Position numbers and translations under genes: made by a program. DNA of 64,000 nucleotides from contig DKKO01000004.1 of the NCBI GenBank assembly GCA_002455275.1, positions 96,496 to 160,495 on the forward strand, in the 5' to 3' direction. The notes under the pieces were generated by a model, which made no database searches, was not told where the DNA came from, and worked only from the letters and a program-made list of their open reading frames with translations. Source of the DNA: Candidatus Saccharibacteria bacterium UBA6664. Lineage in GTDB: Bacteria; Patescibacteriota; Saccharimonadia; Saccharimonadales; Saccharimonadaceae. This document shows, piece after piece, positions 44,131 through 52,356 of this stretch (position 1 is its first letter; the number at the start of each line of letters is the position of its first letter).

Positions 44131-45200
44131 GCCGTTTCGTTCATAGATAGTGTTGGCTTAACTTCGACTGCTTCAGGGTCGGTTGGCTCGCAGTAGAGCG
44201 ATTTGTAGTAACCCAACGTTGCAATCATGGCGGCGTTATCGGTACATAATTGTCGAGGTGCGTATTCAACTGCTACGGGGAGTGCTTCGGCAAGACGGCG
44301 ACGCAAATCTCGGTCGGCAGCTACGCCGCCAGCGATAACAACTGATGCTGGTTTGAACTCATTGAAGGCGGTGACGGTCTTTTTCACAAGCGTTTGATTC
44401 GCAACACGTTGGAAGCTGGCGGCAAAGTTTGCCCGTGTGGCGTCGTCTAAGCGTGCTGCAAGCTCGAATGAGGGAAAAGTGTGGTCGACACCCACTTCAC
44501 GCTGAACGGCCCGCAAAACAGCCGTTTTAAGCCCAGAAAAACTGAAATCATAGACTCCTTTTAGTTTTGCATCAGGAAAATCGAAGGCGTTTTCGTCGCC
44601 ATCAACGGCTGCTTTTGCGATACTTGGGCCGCCAGGGTAGGGGAGGCCAAGGATTTTGGCTACTTTGTCGTATGCTTCACCGACGGCATCGTCAAGCGTT
44701 TCACCCAGCAGATGATATTTGCCGTGATCTTCAAACATAATGAGCTGCGAGTGAAGCCCACTTACCGCAAGAGCTAGCATAGGAAAACTCGGCTGCTTAC
44801 TAGGAAGTTCAAGTGGGTCACCAGCTGATTGTTTTGTAATAAAGTTTGCGTATACGTGGCCTTCAACGTGGTGTACCGGATAGAGAGGTTTGCCGTGAAG
44901 CTTCGCTAGCGTAGCTGCGGCCAATGTTCCGACAAGGAGTGAGCCAATCAGCCCAGGCGCATTTGCTACGGCAATTGCGTCGATATCATCCCAACTAAAG
45001 CCAGATTCTTCGATGGCCTGGTGAATAACCGGGTTGATAACCTCGATATGACTACGGGCTGCGACCTCCGGTACAACGCCTCCGTAGGCTTTGTGAATAT
45101 CAACCTGTGACTGCACTACGTTTGAGTGCAGTATAGTTCCGTCTTCAACAACACTGGCGGCAGTTTCGTCGCAACTGCTTTCAATACCTAAAATTAACAT
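44118..45200 (-). CDS. tsaD: tRNA N6-threonylcarbamoyladenosine transferase TsaD
   Basis: 360 residues. ASKHA fold with LILGIESSCDETAASVVEDG at the start, metal-binding HHVEGHVYAN near residue 115 and AVSGLHSQLIMF, and the C-terminal VVIAGGVAADRDLR. Transfers the threonylcarbamoyl group to A37 of tRNA. TATACT (minus strand, 45208-45213) ends 7 nt before the ATG: leaderless. The same 10 bp read the other way give the TATACC box of the divergent Mur-like gene. Confidence 0.96.
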   Translation of the reverse strand: MLILGIESSCDETAASVVEDGTILHSNVVQSQVDIHKAYGGVVPEVAARSHIEVINPVIHQAIEESGFSWDDIDAIAVANAPGLIGSLLVGTLAAATLAKLHGKPLYPVHHVEGHVYANFITKQSAGDPLELPSKQPSFPMLALAVSGLHSQLIMFEDHGKYHLLGETLDDAVGEAYDKVAKILGLPYPGGPSIAKAAVDGDENAFDFPDAKLKGVYDFSFSGLKTAVLRAVQREVGVDHTFPSFELAARLDDATRANFAASFQRVANQTLVKKTVTAFNEFKPASVVIAGGVAADRDLRRRLAEALPVAVEYAPRQLCTDNAAMIATLGYYKSLYCEPTDPEAVEVKPTLSMNETAWRT

Positions 45201-45222
45201 TGTTACCAGTATACCACCTCTG

Positions 45223-46338
45223 ATGGAAATGTTTTGCCAGAAAACCGATTGGACGTGTAAAATGAATAAGATGACACTTGCGAGGAAACTAACTGCGAAA
45301 GCCGCTGCGGCGCGCTACCGTAACCCATCAAAGTCGCTGCGGGTAATTGCTGTTGTGGGGCCGTATGGTAAAACCACCACATCACTTTTACTGGCTGAGC
45401 TTTTGATGGAATCAGGAAATTCAGTGCTGGTGCTTACGAACAAAGGCTCAAAACTAAATGGAGAGCCTTTGAACACGCGCTTCGAACCGACCGCTCGCTC
45501 AATCCAGCGACTACTTGCGTTGGGTCGTAAAAAATCAGTCGACTTTGTGATTATCGAAGTCGATCAAACTGTTGTTGATTCACACGTGCTAGAAAGTATC
45601 GTGCTTGAGATGGTGGTGGCAACGGCTGAAAGTGACGTCGCTCGTGCCATGCTGGAGCGTCCAATGGCATACTCGGTGGTTCCTAGTGCGTTTACTGCAG
45701 AAGCTCGTGATGTTGCGCCTCACCAAGCAATCAGTTTTGGTACCGACGAGCTTGCCGATGCACGAATTGGCAAAGTAAAACTGTTTCGAAAAGGTACTGA
45801 GATTGAACTGGTTATCGATCATCAAACAACTTTGCAGCTCGCTACCCACTTAATTGGGCATGCAAATGCATACAACGTGGCTGCCGCGGTTGCTGCTGCC
45901 TATGTGCTGGCGGCAAAAATTGAAAGTTTTGTTGATGGCGTGGCGCGACTTGAGGAAGTGCCAGGAAATTATGAGTACTTGCCGCTAGAACGACTCTATA
46001 GCGTGGTGGTAGATGGAGCATACCAACCAACATCACTCGAACTAGTGGTAACCGACGCAAAGAAGCTAACCAAACGGCGCTTGCTAGTCGTAGCGGATGA
46101 AACGATACAATTTGAAGATTACGCTAAATTGAAGCAAGTAGCCGATGCTGTTACGGTGGTGGGCGAGGGCGAACAGCCCGGCATTAAAGCTTCAGACGAT
46201 AAAAAGAATGCTTTAGACACCGTACTTCGAGGGGCAAAGCAAGAAGACACAGTGCTTTGCATCGGGCGCACCTTTGCTTCGCAAGATAGCGATCATCTAA
46301 GTGTCGCGCAGCGATTAGCTGAGGGAAGCAGTGAGTAG
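45223..46338 (+). CDS. Mur-ligase-fold protein lacking the catalytic centre (MurE-like pseudoenzyme)
   Basis: 371 residues from the ATG at 45223, 7 nt after a TATACC box; starts at 45262 or 45271 would also be reasonable. P-loop GPYGKTTTSLL, the GHANAYNVAAAVAAAYVLA segment and a C-terminal domain with VVDGAYQPTSLELVV correspond to MurE positions where MurE has GTNGKTTT, GEFNVYNSLAAVAVG and IDYAHTPDSFERLL. But the E-T-[ST]-S-H and N-x-x-H-E-H-L-D-Y-H blocks and the carbamylated Lys are missing. It overlaps murE by 8 bp, so both are made together. Possibly a regulatory or structural partner of MurE. Confidence 0.75.
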   Translation: MEMFCQKTDWTCKMNKMTLARKLTAKAAAARYRNPSKSLRVIAVVGPYGKTTTSLLLAELLMESGNSVLVLTNKGSKLNGEPLNTRFEPTARSIQRLLALGRKKSVDFVIIEVDQTVVDSHVLESIVLEMVVATAESDVARAMLERPMAYSVVPSAFTAEARDVAPHQAISFGTDELADARIGKVKLFRKGTEIELVIDHQTTLQLATHLIGHANAYNVAAAVAAAYVLAAKIESFVDGVARLEEVPGNYEYLPLERLYSVVVDGAYQPTSLELVVTDAKKLTKRRLLVVADETIQFEDYAKLKQVADAVTVVGEGEQPGIKASDDKKNALDTVLRGAKQEDTVLCIGRTFASQDSDHLSVAQRLAEGSSE

Positions 46339-47638
46339 TTTTCGCGGCGCAGTAAAAGCTATCATTCCGGTTGGTGTGTTCAAAAAAATTGAGCCTTTCG
46401 GACACTTACTCGAGTCAGTACTGTGGAATATTGTGTATGGATTTCCGTCTCGTGGCATGCACGTTATTGGAGTAACCGGAACAAACGGTAAAACAACGAC
46501 CAGCTTTATGATTCATCGTATGCTAACAGATGCGGGATACAAAACGGCGCTTATGACAACTGTGGCATATGGTGTCGGCAACGACATCACGCCCCAAGAA
46601 TTTCATATGACTACTGTGTCGTCAAAATTACTACAGAAGCGCTTGAAGGAGTTTAAGAAACAAGGGGTGGAGTGGCTTATTTTAGAAACCACTAGTCATG
46701 CACTTGCTCAATACCGAGTGTGGGGCGTGCCGTACGAAGTTGCCGTGCTGACCAATGTTACCCACGAGCACCTTGATTACCACGGAACGTTTGAGCGATA
46801 CATTGCGGCCAAACGAAAGCTCTTTGAGCTGGTCGGTAGGCACAAGAACGGCTTTGGTGTCGTGAACGCAGATGACGATACCGCGCAGTCGTACGCAGCA
46901 GCGGCTAAACAGGCCACAAGCTATGGTATTCATGCAGGTGAGGTTCAAGCGAGTGAAGTGGAAGTGCAGGCTACGGGTAGCACATATTCAGTAAAGCTGG
47001 GTGACGAAGCATTATATATTCACTGCAATATTCCTGGAGAGTTCAACGTATACAACAGTCTCGCCGCGGTAGCTGTAGGGCAGCACCTGGGGCTCTCGCC
47101 AGAACAAATTCAGCAAGGCATTGCCAATCTAAAAAGTGTAGAAGGCCGCATGAACACTATTAGCGAAGGCCAGCCATTTTCAGTGATTATTGACTACGCT
47201 CATACTCCAGACTCGTTTGAACGATTACTAAGTGATGTAAGAAAATCAACAAAGGGTAAACTGGTAGTGCTGTTTGGTAGCGCAGGTCGGCGGGATGAAG
47301 CGAAGCGAGCGATTCAAGGCGAGATTGCCGGTAAGTACGGTGACGAAGTGGTGCTCACAGAAGAAGATGACCGAGATATTGATGGCAATGAGATTTTGGC
47401 GCAGATTGCCGAAGGCGCCCAAAAAGCCGGTAAAGTAAAAGATCAAAACCTTTTCTTGATTCTTGACCGACCGGAAGCCATACAGTTTGCCATGACGCGA
47501 GCGAAAGCGGCTGGAGACACAGTGATACTTCTTGGTAAAGGCCACGAAAAAACTATTGAGCGGGCAGATGGTGAACATCCTTGGGATGAAGCGGGCGAAG
47601 CTCGCAAAGCTATAACAAAACTCACTGGTAAAGAGTAA
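46331..47638 (+). CDS. murE: MurE-type UDP-MurNAc-tripeptide synthetase without the N-terminal domain
   Basis: 435 residues, start GTG 46331. Central domain: VIGVTGTNGKTTTSFMIHRM, LETTSHALAQYRVWG, LTNVTHEHLDYHG and AKRKLF (carbamylated Lys); C-terminal domain: GRMNTISEGQPFSVIIDYAH and VLLGKGHEKTIE. The usual N-terminal domain (about 90 residues, binds the UDP end) is replaced by a 40-residue leader. Where MurE enzymes carry DNPR for diaminopimelate, this one reads TEEDDRDID, so the third amino acid cannot be predicted. Overlaps the upstream pseudoenzyme gene. Confidence 0.9.
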   Translation: MSSFRGAVKAIIPVGVFKKIEPFGHLLESVLWNIVYGFPSRGMHVIGVTGTNGKTTTSFMIHRMLTDAGYKTALMTTVAYGVGNDITPQEFHMTTVSSKLLQKRLKEFKKQGVEWLILETTSHALAQYRVWGVPYEVAVLTNVTHEHLDYHGTFERYIAAKRKLFELVGRHKNGFGVVNADDDTAQSYAAAAKQATSYGIHAGEVQASEVEVQATGSTYSVKLGDEALYIHCNIPGEFNVYNSLAAVAVGQHLGLSPEQIQQGIANLKSVEGRMNTISEGQPFSVIIDYAHTPDSFERLLSDVRKSTKGKLVVLFGSAGRRDEAKRAIQGEIAGKYGDEVVLTEEDDRDIDGNEILAQIAEGAQKAGKVKDQNLFLILDRPEAIQFAMTRAKAAGDTVILLGKGHEKTIERADGEHPWDEAGEARKAITKLTGKE

Positions 47639-47646
47639 TAAGTCAA

Positions 47647-48237
47647 ATGCCGCATAAAGTTTTGCTACTCGATATTGACGGCGTATTGATGCAGCAACCA
47701 AAACTTTTTTCAGAGATATACTGCGAAAGATACGGTGTTTCAATCGATAAGCTGTTACCTTTTTATAGTTCGAAAGAATTTCTGGATTGCTCAATCGGTA
47801 AGTACGACTTGAAGCAAGCTATCCGTGACCACCGAGACAAGTGGCAATACACCGGAGACCTTGATTCTCTGCTTTCTGAATGGTTTGAGGCCGAGCGTTA
47901 TCCGAACGAAAAGCTTGTGGAATTAGTAAAAAACCTGAGAGAACAAGGAGTGTGTGTTGTAATCGTCACGCAGCAAGAAAAGTATAGAACGGCATATCTC
48001 AAACAAAACGTTTTTAGTGATATGTATGATGATTTTTTCGTATCCTGCGAATTAGGTCTTCACAAAGACTCAAAGGATTTCTGGGATGAAGTGTTGAAGC
48101 GTCTCGACGTTTCGCTACCTGGAGAAGTTTTGTATTTCGACGACAAGCAATCTCTTGTAACGTTAGCGAAATCTGTCGGAATCGATGCGCATTTGTACCA
48201 ATCTGTTGAGCAAGTTAAGAAATTAGCAAGTATTTAG
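47647..48237 (+). CDS. HAD superfamily hydrolase
   Basis: 196 residues. HAD motifs: LLLDIDGVLM (motif I), VIVTQQEK (motif II, Thr) and EVLYFDDKQSLV (motif IV Asp pair), with the helical cap at about 20-85. Phosphatase or phosphoglucomutase-like activity on a small metabolite is likely. It lies 8 bp after murE and is probably co-transcribed. The GxxxD-type Lys is hard to place. Substrate unknown. Confidence 0.83.
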   Translation: MPHKVLLLDIDGVLMQQPKLFSEIYCERYGVSIDKLLPFYSSKEFLDCSIGKYDLKQAIRDHRDKWQYTGDLDSLLSEWFEAERYPNEKLVELVKNLREQGVCVVIVTQQEKYRTAYLKQNVFSDMYDDFFVSCELGLHKDSKDFWDEVLKRLDVSLPGEVLYFDDKQSLVTLAKSVGIDAHLYQSVEQVKKLASI

Positions 48238-48239
48238 CG

Positions 48240-49154
48240 CTATTCAAGTGTTAAAGTAGTGCAGCGCATTGAGCCGCCGCCTTTGGCGAGCTCGGTATTA
48301 TGCAGTCGGATCGTTGAAAGCCCATGGGCCTCTATGGCCGCGGCAAAATTAGGTGCGTCGTTCATTACCACGTGCGTACCGGTAGAGACAAGATTGCAGG
48401 CGAGGTTATTGATGGCTTCGTCTTCCGATACTTCGATCAAATCAATTCCCTGAAGCGAGCGAATTGTCTCAACACTTTCAGGCAAAAGCGCATCAGCGCA
48501 GTAGCCAACTAGACCATTTTCAACGATTGTGCCATCTTGGAACACCGGTGCTTTTAGTACTGATATAGCAAGATCAATGTCGTAATACAAACTATCTGGC
48601 CAGCCAGAGTAGCTATTGATGGCGGGTTTGCCTGCGTCATCAAGCACCGGCTTTGCGTGTAGACGAATGAGCTCAAATCCTAAGGTTTTGGCAGCGAATT
48701 CCTGAGCGGCTTCCTCCGAACGATAGCCTGTGCCACAAAACAAGTAGTTTCCACAGGGCAATGCGTCGCCCTGACCACTGAATTTTTCAATTTCCGGCGG
48801 CAATTCATACACAGTTTTCCCCAAGGCTTCTAGCGCCTGCTTTGCATATGCTTCTTCGGCTTTTCGTGCATTGGGCAGGCGCGCGAGCACGGCCTTATCA
48901 CCTCGAACTAGTGCCCAGTTGGCGGTAAATACGCCATCTTGGCAACTTGCTGGCGGGTCGACACGCTTTACATTTATACCAATCGATTCGAGTGCTTGCT
49001 GAATATTGTCGTGTTCTTGCTTTGCCTTTTCAAGATTAATCGGTGCATGCTGTGTCATGAAAGGATTGATAGGAGCTTCATCGCTAAAGTAATCTACGCC
49101 TGACATTAATACTGTTGAATTAATCACAACGTAGTTCCTAATAATACGACTCAT
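48240..49154 (-). CDS. Amidinotransferase/dimethylargininase-fold hydrolase
   Basis: 304 residues from the ATG at 49154, overlapping the upstream FemX gene by 17 bp. Five-bladed guanidino-enzyme features: CQDGVFTANWALVRGDKAVL (substrate Asp/Glu block, residues about 60-80), the catalytic His in STGTHVVMNDA, and the nucleophile Cys in GGGSMRCTTLTLE at the very C-terminus, as in DDAH and arginine deiminase. Likely hydrolyses an arginine derivative to citrulline or ornithine-type product. Arginine catabolism matters in host-associated Saccharibacteria, but this is not a canonical 400-residue arginine deiminase. Confidence 0.83.
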   Translation of the reverse strand: MSRIIRNYVVINSTVLMSGVDYFSDEAPINPFMTQHAPINLEKAKQEHDNIQQALESIGINVKRVDPPASCQDGVFTANWALVRGDKAVLARLPNARKAEEAYAKQALEALGKTVYELPPEIEKFSGQGDALPCGNYLFCGTGYRSEEAAQEFAAKTLGFELIRLHAKPVLDDAGKPAINSYSGWPDSLYYDIDLAISVLKAPVFQDGTIVENGLVGYCADALLPESVETIRSLQGIDLIEVSEDEAINNLACNLVSTGTHVVMNDAPNFAAAIEAHGLSTIRLHNTELAKGGGSMRCTTLTLE

Positions 49155-50163
49155 GGTGAGTCTTAAAGTGGATACGGCGTACAACTTTTTCGACAAATCG
49201 CATCCACAGCTTGGTTTTTGCTGGGTCTATCGGTACTTCGTAGGCACCAACATATTCTGTAATCGTTTTGTTGAAGCTGGTTTTGAAACGAGCTAGACCA
49301 TAAAAGGGGTGATTAGGATCAGCTGCGGAAGCAATAGGAGGCACGCCTGCTAGATCATGTCGCAAAGAACCATGTTGCTTTGCCCATTGAATGACGTGCC
49401 ACTGTAGCAAGTGACTGGCGCCGTAGGCGGTTCGTTCGCGTACGCTGGCACCGTCTTTATACATGCTCTGCGTACCTTGCACCATTGCGAATGCTCCGGC
49501 CACTACCTTACCTTCAAAGTAGGCAAAGAAAAGTTGGCCATTTTCGCCGTACGCATTGTAGAAGTTCTTGTAATACTCGGGTGGTCGAATGGCGAAACCA
49601 GCACCCTGAGCTGTTTCGGTAAAGAGATTGTACATAATTTTGCAATTTTCATCATCGGCAGGCACGGCTTTTACTGTTACGCCATCACGCTCTGCACGAC
49701 GAATAGCGTGGCGGCCTTTTTGATTGAGATTAGCCATGATTTCATCCAAGCTCGGTGATAAATCAACGTACACGGTAGCGTAGTTGTACTGGATGGGGTT
49801 GGTTTTTATGAGGCAAAGTCCGCTCATGTCAGTCGTATGGTCGAGTTCTGGCTCAATTTTGACCGTAAATACGCCTTGCTGTTTAGCAAACGGGCGTAGT
49901 GCCTCAAGAAGCTTTGCTAGATCAGCGCGTGAAGTGGTGCTGGGGCCTTTCGGACAGTACCAAACATTACCAAGCAGCGGAATAGACTTTTCCATCACCG
50001 CGAAGGCACGCGTACCTGCAAAAAGGTAGCGAATTTTCCAGCCAGCCAGCTGTTTTTGTTCGAGAAATTCTTTGCCTTGTAAAATATTGCCACCATCTGG
50101 GTTGGCAGTTACGAAAGAATCCCAGTTGGCTGTTTCTTCGTCGGTAGCAAAGCGCACGTTCAT
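49138..50163 (-). CDS. FemX/FemAB-type peptidoglycan bridge transferase, copy 2
   Basis: 341 residues from the ATG at 50163. MNVRFATDEETANWDSFV at the start, GNILQGKEFLEQKQLAGWK, MANLNQKGRHAIRRAERDGV near residue 145, GAFAMVQGTQSMYKDGASVRE and LLQWHVIQWAKQHG near 260 are classic FemAB blocks. Two FemX copies suggest a bridge with two successive additions. TACAAT lies 9 nt before the start, facing away from the groES promoter, and the CIRCE element lies 20 bp from this start, so HrcA could influence both. Confidence 0.88.
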   Translation of the reverse strand: MNVRFATDEETANWDSFVTANPDGGNILQGKEFLEQKQLAGWKIRYLFAGTRAFAVMEKSIPLLGNVWYCPKGPSTTSRADLAKLLEALRPFAKQQGVFTVKIEPELDHTTDMSGLCLIKTNPIQYNYATVYVDLSPSLDEIMANLNQKGRHAIRRAERDGVTVKAVPADDENCKIMYNLFTETAQGAGFAIRPPEYYKNFYNAYGENGQLFFAYFEGKVVAGAFAMVQGTQSMYKDGASVRERTAYGASHLLQWHVIQWAKQHGSLRHDLAGVPPIASAADPNHPFYGLARFKTSFNKTITEYVGAYEVPIDPAKTKLWMRFVEKVVRRIHFKTHHESYY

Positions 50164-50183
50164 ATCTAATATATTGTAACAAA

Positions 50184-50210
50184 TTAGCACTCAAGCTTGA
50201 CGAGTGCTAG
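50184..50210. promoter_or_regulatory. CIRCE operator (HrcA binding site)
   Basis: TTAGCACTC-N9-GAGTGCTAG, eight of nine pairs perfect. Heat-shock repressor HrcA binds this repeat. Its right part overlaps the -35 box of the groES promoter, so binding should block polymerase. Confidence 0.95.
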
Positions 50211-50225
50211 CATGTTTTCTACAAT
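50197..50225 (+). promoter_or_regulatory. groES-groEL promoter
   Basis: TTGACG (inside CIRCE), 17-bp spacer, TACAAT. Confidence 0.85.
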
Positions 50226-50264
50226 TAAGTTATTAGAGAAGTAAATAACGGAGGAGTTCTTGAT

Positions 50265-50528
50265 ATGAGTTCACCAATCAAGCCTCTTGGCGACCGCGTC
50301 GTTGCGGTGCGAGAGGAAGCTGCAACAAAAACAGCGAGTGGCTTGTACTTGCCAGATAACGCTAAGGAAAAGCCTGTACTTGCGAAAGTTGTGGCAACGG
50401 GCAAAGATGTAAAAAATGTAAAAGCAGGTGAAAAGATTCTATACAAAGAATATTCAACCACTGAAATTAAGATTGATGGCGTAGAGTATTTGATTGTAAA
50501 AGAAGAAGACATTTTGGGAACAGTGTAA
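50265..50528 (+). CDS. groES: Co-chaperonin GroES
   Basis: 87 residues, slightly shorter than the usual 95. PIKPLGDRVVAVREEAATKT at the start, the mobile loop TASGLYLPDN, and EYSTTEIKIDGVEYLIVKEE at the end. Caps GroEL. GGAGGAG precedes the start. The stop overlaps the start of the small ORF that follows (TAATG). Confidence 0.96.
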   Translation: MSSPIKPLGDRVVAVREEAATKTASGLYLPDNAKEKPVLAKVVATGKDVKNVKAGEKILYKEYSTTEIKIDGVEYLIVKEEDILGTV

Positions 50529-50680
50529 TGGACGGACTTTGGATTCTATTTTATGTAGCAGTTAACGTTGCCGTGTACCTACTTGTCATTAAATTCATCA
50601 TCACGGTACGTCAATTGTTTAAAAGAGTTGAGGCATTAGAGAAAAAGATGGCGAATGTAAATTCCGAGGGAGGTAAGTAA
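50528..50680 (+). CDS. 50-residue single-helix membrane protein between groES and groEL
   Basis: MDGLWILFYVAVNVAVYLLV at the start gives one transmembrane helix of about 22 residues, followed by a basic turn (VRQLFKRVEALEKKMANV) that looks like a short coiled coil, ending SEGGK. Start overlaps the groES stop and its stop overlaps the groEL start (TAATG at both ends), and its last codons GAG-GGA-GGT supply the groEL ribosome binding site. Such tight coupling argues that it is translated. Not a known chaperonin subunit; it could link GroEL expression to the membrane, or simply serve as a translational bridge. Confidence 0.7.
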   Translation: MDGLWILFYVAVNVAVYLLVIKFIITVRQLFKRVEALEKKMANVNSEGGK

Positions 50681-52320
50681 TGGCAAAGAAAGTATTTTAC
50701 GATGAAGATGCAAGGAACCGAATCCTAGGCGGGGCAAAGGCGCTATACGACGCGGTAAAGGTGACCTATGGGCCAAAAGGCCGTAACGTCGTGATTGCCA
50801 AAGGTTATGGTGGCCCAACGGTGACACACGATGGCGTGACCGTGGCTGAAAGCGTAGATTTGCCAGAGAACGACGACGAAACACTTGGCTATAAAGTAGG
50901 TGCTGAACTAATTAAACAAGCTGCTAGCAAGTTGAATAAAGTAGCAGGAGACGGTACCACGACCGTCACCGTGCTTACCTATAACATTTTGAAAGAAGCT
51001 AATCGTTTGATTGCTGCTGGTCACAACCCAATGGAACTAAAGAAGGGTATTGAAGAGGCTGGAAAAGAAGTAGTGAAGGCTATCGACGCTTTGAGCGAGA
51101 GTGTGGAAGGTAAGACCGAACGCGTTGCCGAAGTTGCAACCATTTCCGCCGGTGACGAAGCAATTGGTAAGCTAATCGCGGATGTGATGGAAAAAGTTGG
51201 TAAAGACGGCGTGATTACGGTAGAAGCTGGCCAAGGCCTCGAGATGGAAAGCGAAGTAGTAGAAGGCTTTAGCCTCGACAAAGGCTGGGCGAGCCCATTC
51301 TTCGTAACCGATGCTGGCAGGCAAGAAGCCGTGTACGAAAAACCATCTATTGTGATTACCGACAAAAAGATTTCAACTGCCCAAGAGCTATTGCCGCTAA
51401 TTGAAAAGCTGGCACAAACCGGCAAGAAAGATATTGTGTTGGTGGCGGATGAAGTTGACGGTGAAGCATTAAGCATATTGGTACTGAACAAGCTAAAAGG
51501 CGTACTCAATACCGTAGTGGTTAAGGCGCCAAGCTTTGGTGATCGCCGCAAAGACATTATGGCCGATATGGCTGTACTGACTGGCGCGCAAGTGATTTCA
51601 GACGATCAAGGCCTTAGCTTTGAAAACGTTGGCTTAGAAGTGGTAGGAACAGCTCGCAAGGTGATTGTAGGCAAAGACGACACCACAATTATTGAAGGTG
51701 CGGGCAAGACGAGTGATATCAAGGCGCGAATCACACAAATTGTATCGCAGGCTGACAACGCTTCAAGCGAGTACGACAAAGAACAGTTTGAAAAGCGTGC
51801 TGCAGCTCTGAGTGGTAAGGTGGCCGTAATAAAGGTAGGTGGTGCGACTGAAACTGAGATTGACGAAAAGAAATTCCGCGTGGACGACGCCGTGGCTGCC
51901 ACCAAAGCAGCATTAGCTGAAGGTATTGTACCAGGTGGCGGCGTGACACTTGTGAATGTCGCTTCACACATTGCCACCGATGGCTCAGATAGCAGTTCAG
52001 CGGGACGACAAATTCTAAAAGATGCTCTGAAGCAACCGTTCTTACAGATTACTGCGAATGCTGGCCTTAATTCAGAAGCACTGCTAGCACAAGTCGAAAC
52101 CGGCAAGCCAGGCTTTGGTGTGAATGTGATGAAGCCAGAAAAAGGTTTGGTAGACGTAAAGAAGGCTGGGGTAATCGACCCAACACGTGTTACCAAAGAA
52201 GCAGTGCAAAACGCCGTTTCAATCGCAAGCACCGCAGCAACCATGGGCGCTCTCGTAGTAGAAATTCCTGAAAAAGAACCAGCTGCACCAATGGGCGGCG
52301 GTATGCCAGGAATGATGTAG
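50680..52320 (+). CDS. groL: Chaperonin GroEL
   Basis: 546 residues. ATP-binding DGTTTVTVL, KVTYGPKGRNVVIAKGYGGP near residue 27, the equatorial/apical arrangement and the C-terminal GGGMPGMM tail are all standard. Folds client proteins in a double ring with GroES. Expressed from the CIRCE-controlled promoter upstream of groES. Start ATG 50680 has GAGGGAGG upstream. Confidence 0.98.
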   Translation: MAKKVFYDEDARNRILGGAKALYDAVKVTYGPKGRNVVIAKGYGGPTVTHDGVTVAESVDLPENDDETLGYKVGAELIKQAASKLNKVAGDGTTTVTVLTYNILKEANRLIAAGHNPMELKKGIEEAGKEVVKAIDALSESVEGKTERVAEVATISAGDEAIGKLIADVMEKVGKDGVITVEAGQGLEMESEVVEGFSLDKGWASPFFVTDAGRQEAVYEKPSIVITDKKISTAQELLPLIEKLAQTGKKDIVLVADEVDGEALSILVLNKLKGVLNTVVVKAPSFGDRRKDIMADMAVLTGAQVISDDQGLSFENVGLEVVGTARKVIVGKDDTTIIEGAGKTSDIKARITQIVSQADNASSEYDKEQFEKRAAALSGKVAVIKVGGATETEIDEKKFRVDDAVAATKAALAEGIVPGGGVTLVNVASHIATDGSDSSSAGRQILKDALKQPFLQITANAGLNSEALLAQVETGKPGFGVNVMKPEKGLVDVKKAGVIDPTRVTKEAVQNAVSIASTAATMGALVVEIPEKEPAAPMGGGMPGMM

Positions 52321-52356
52321 AGTACGTCGTATCAAAGCACCTGATATAATCAGAGC

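Noticed and set aside
51606..52244. Long antisense reading across groEL
   Set aside because: Shadow frame of a highly biased gene; no ribosome binding site and no family resemblance, while groEL is certain.
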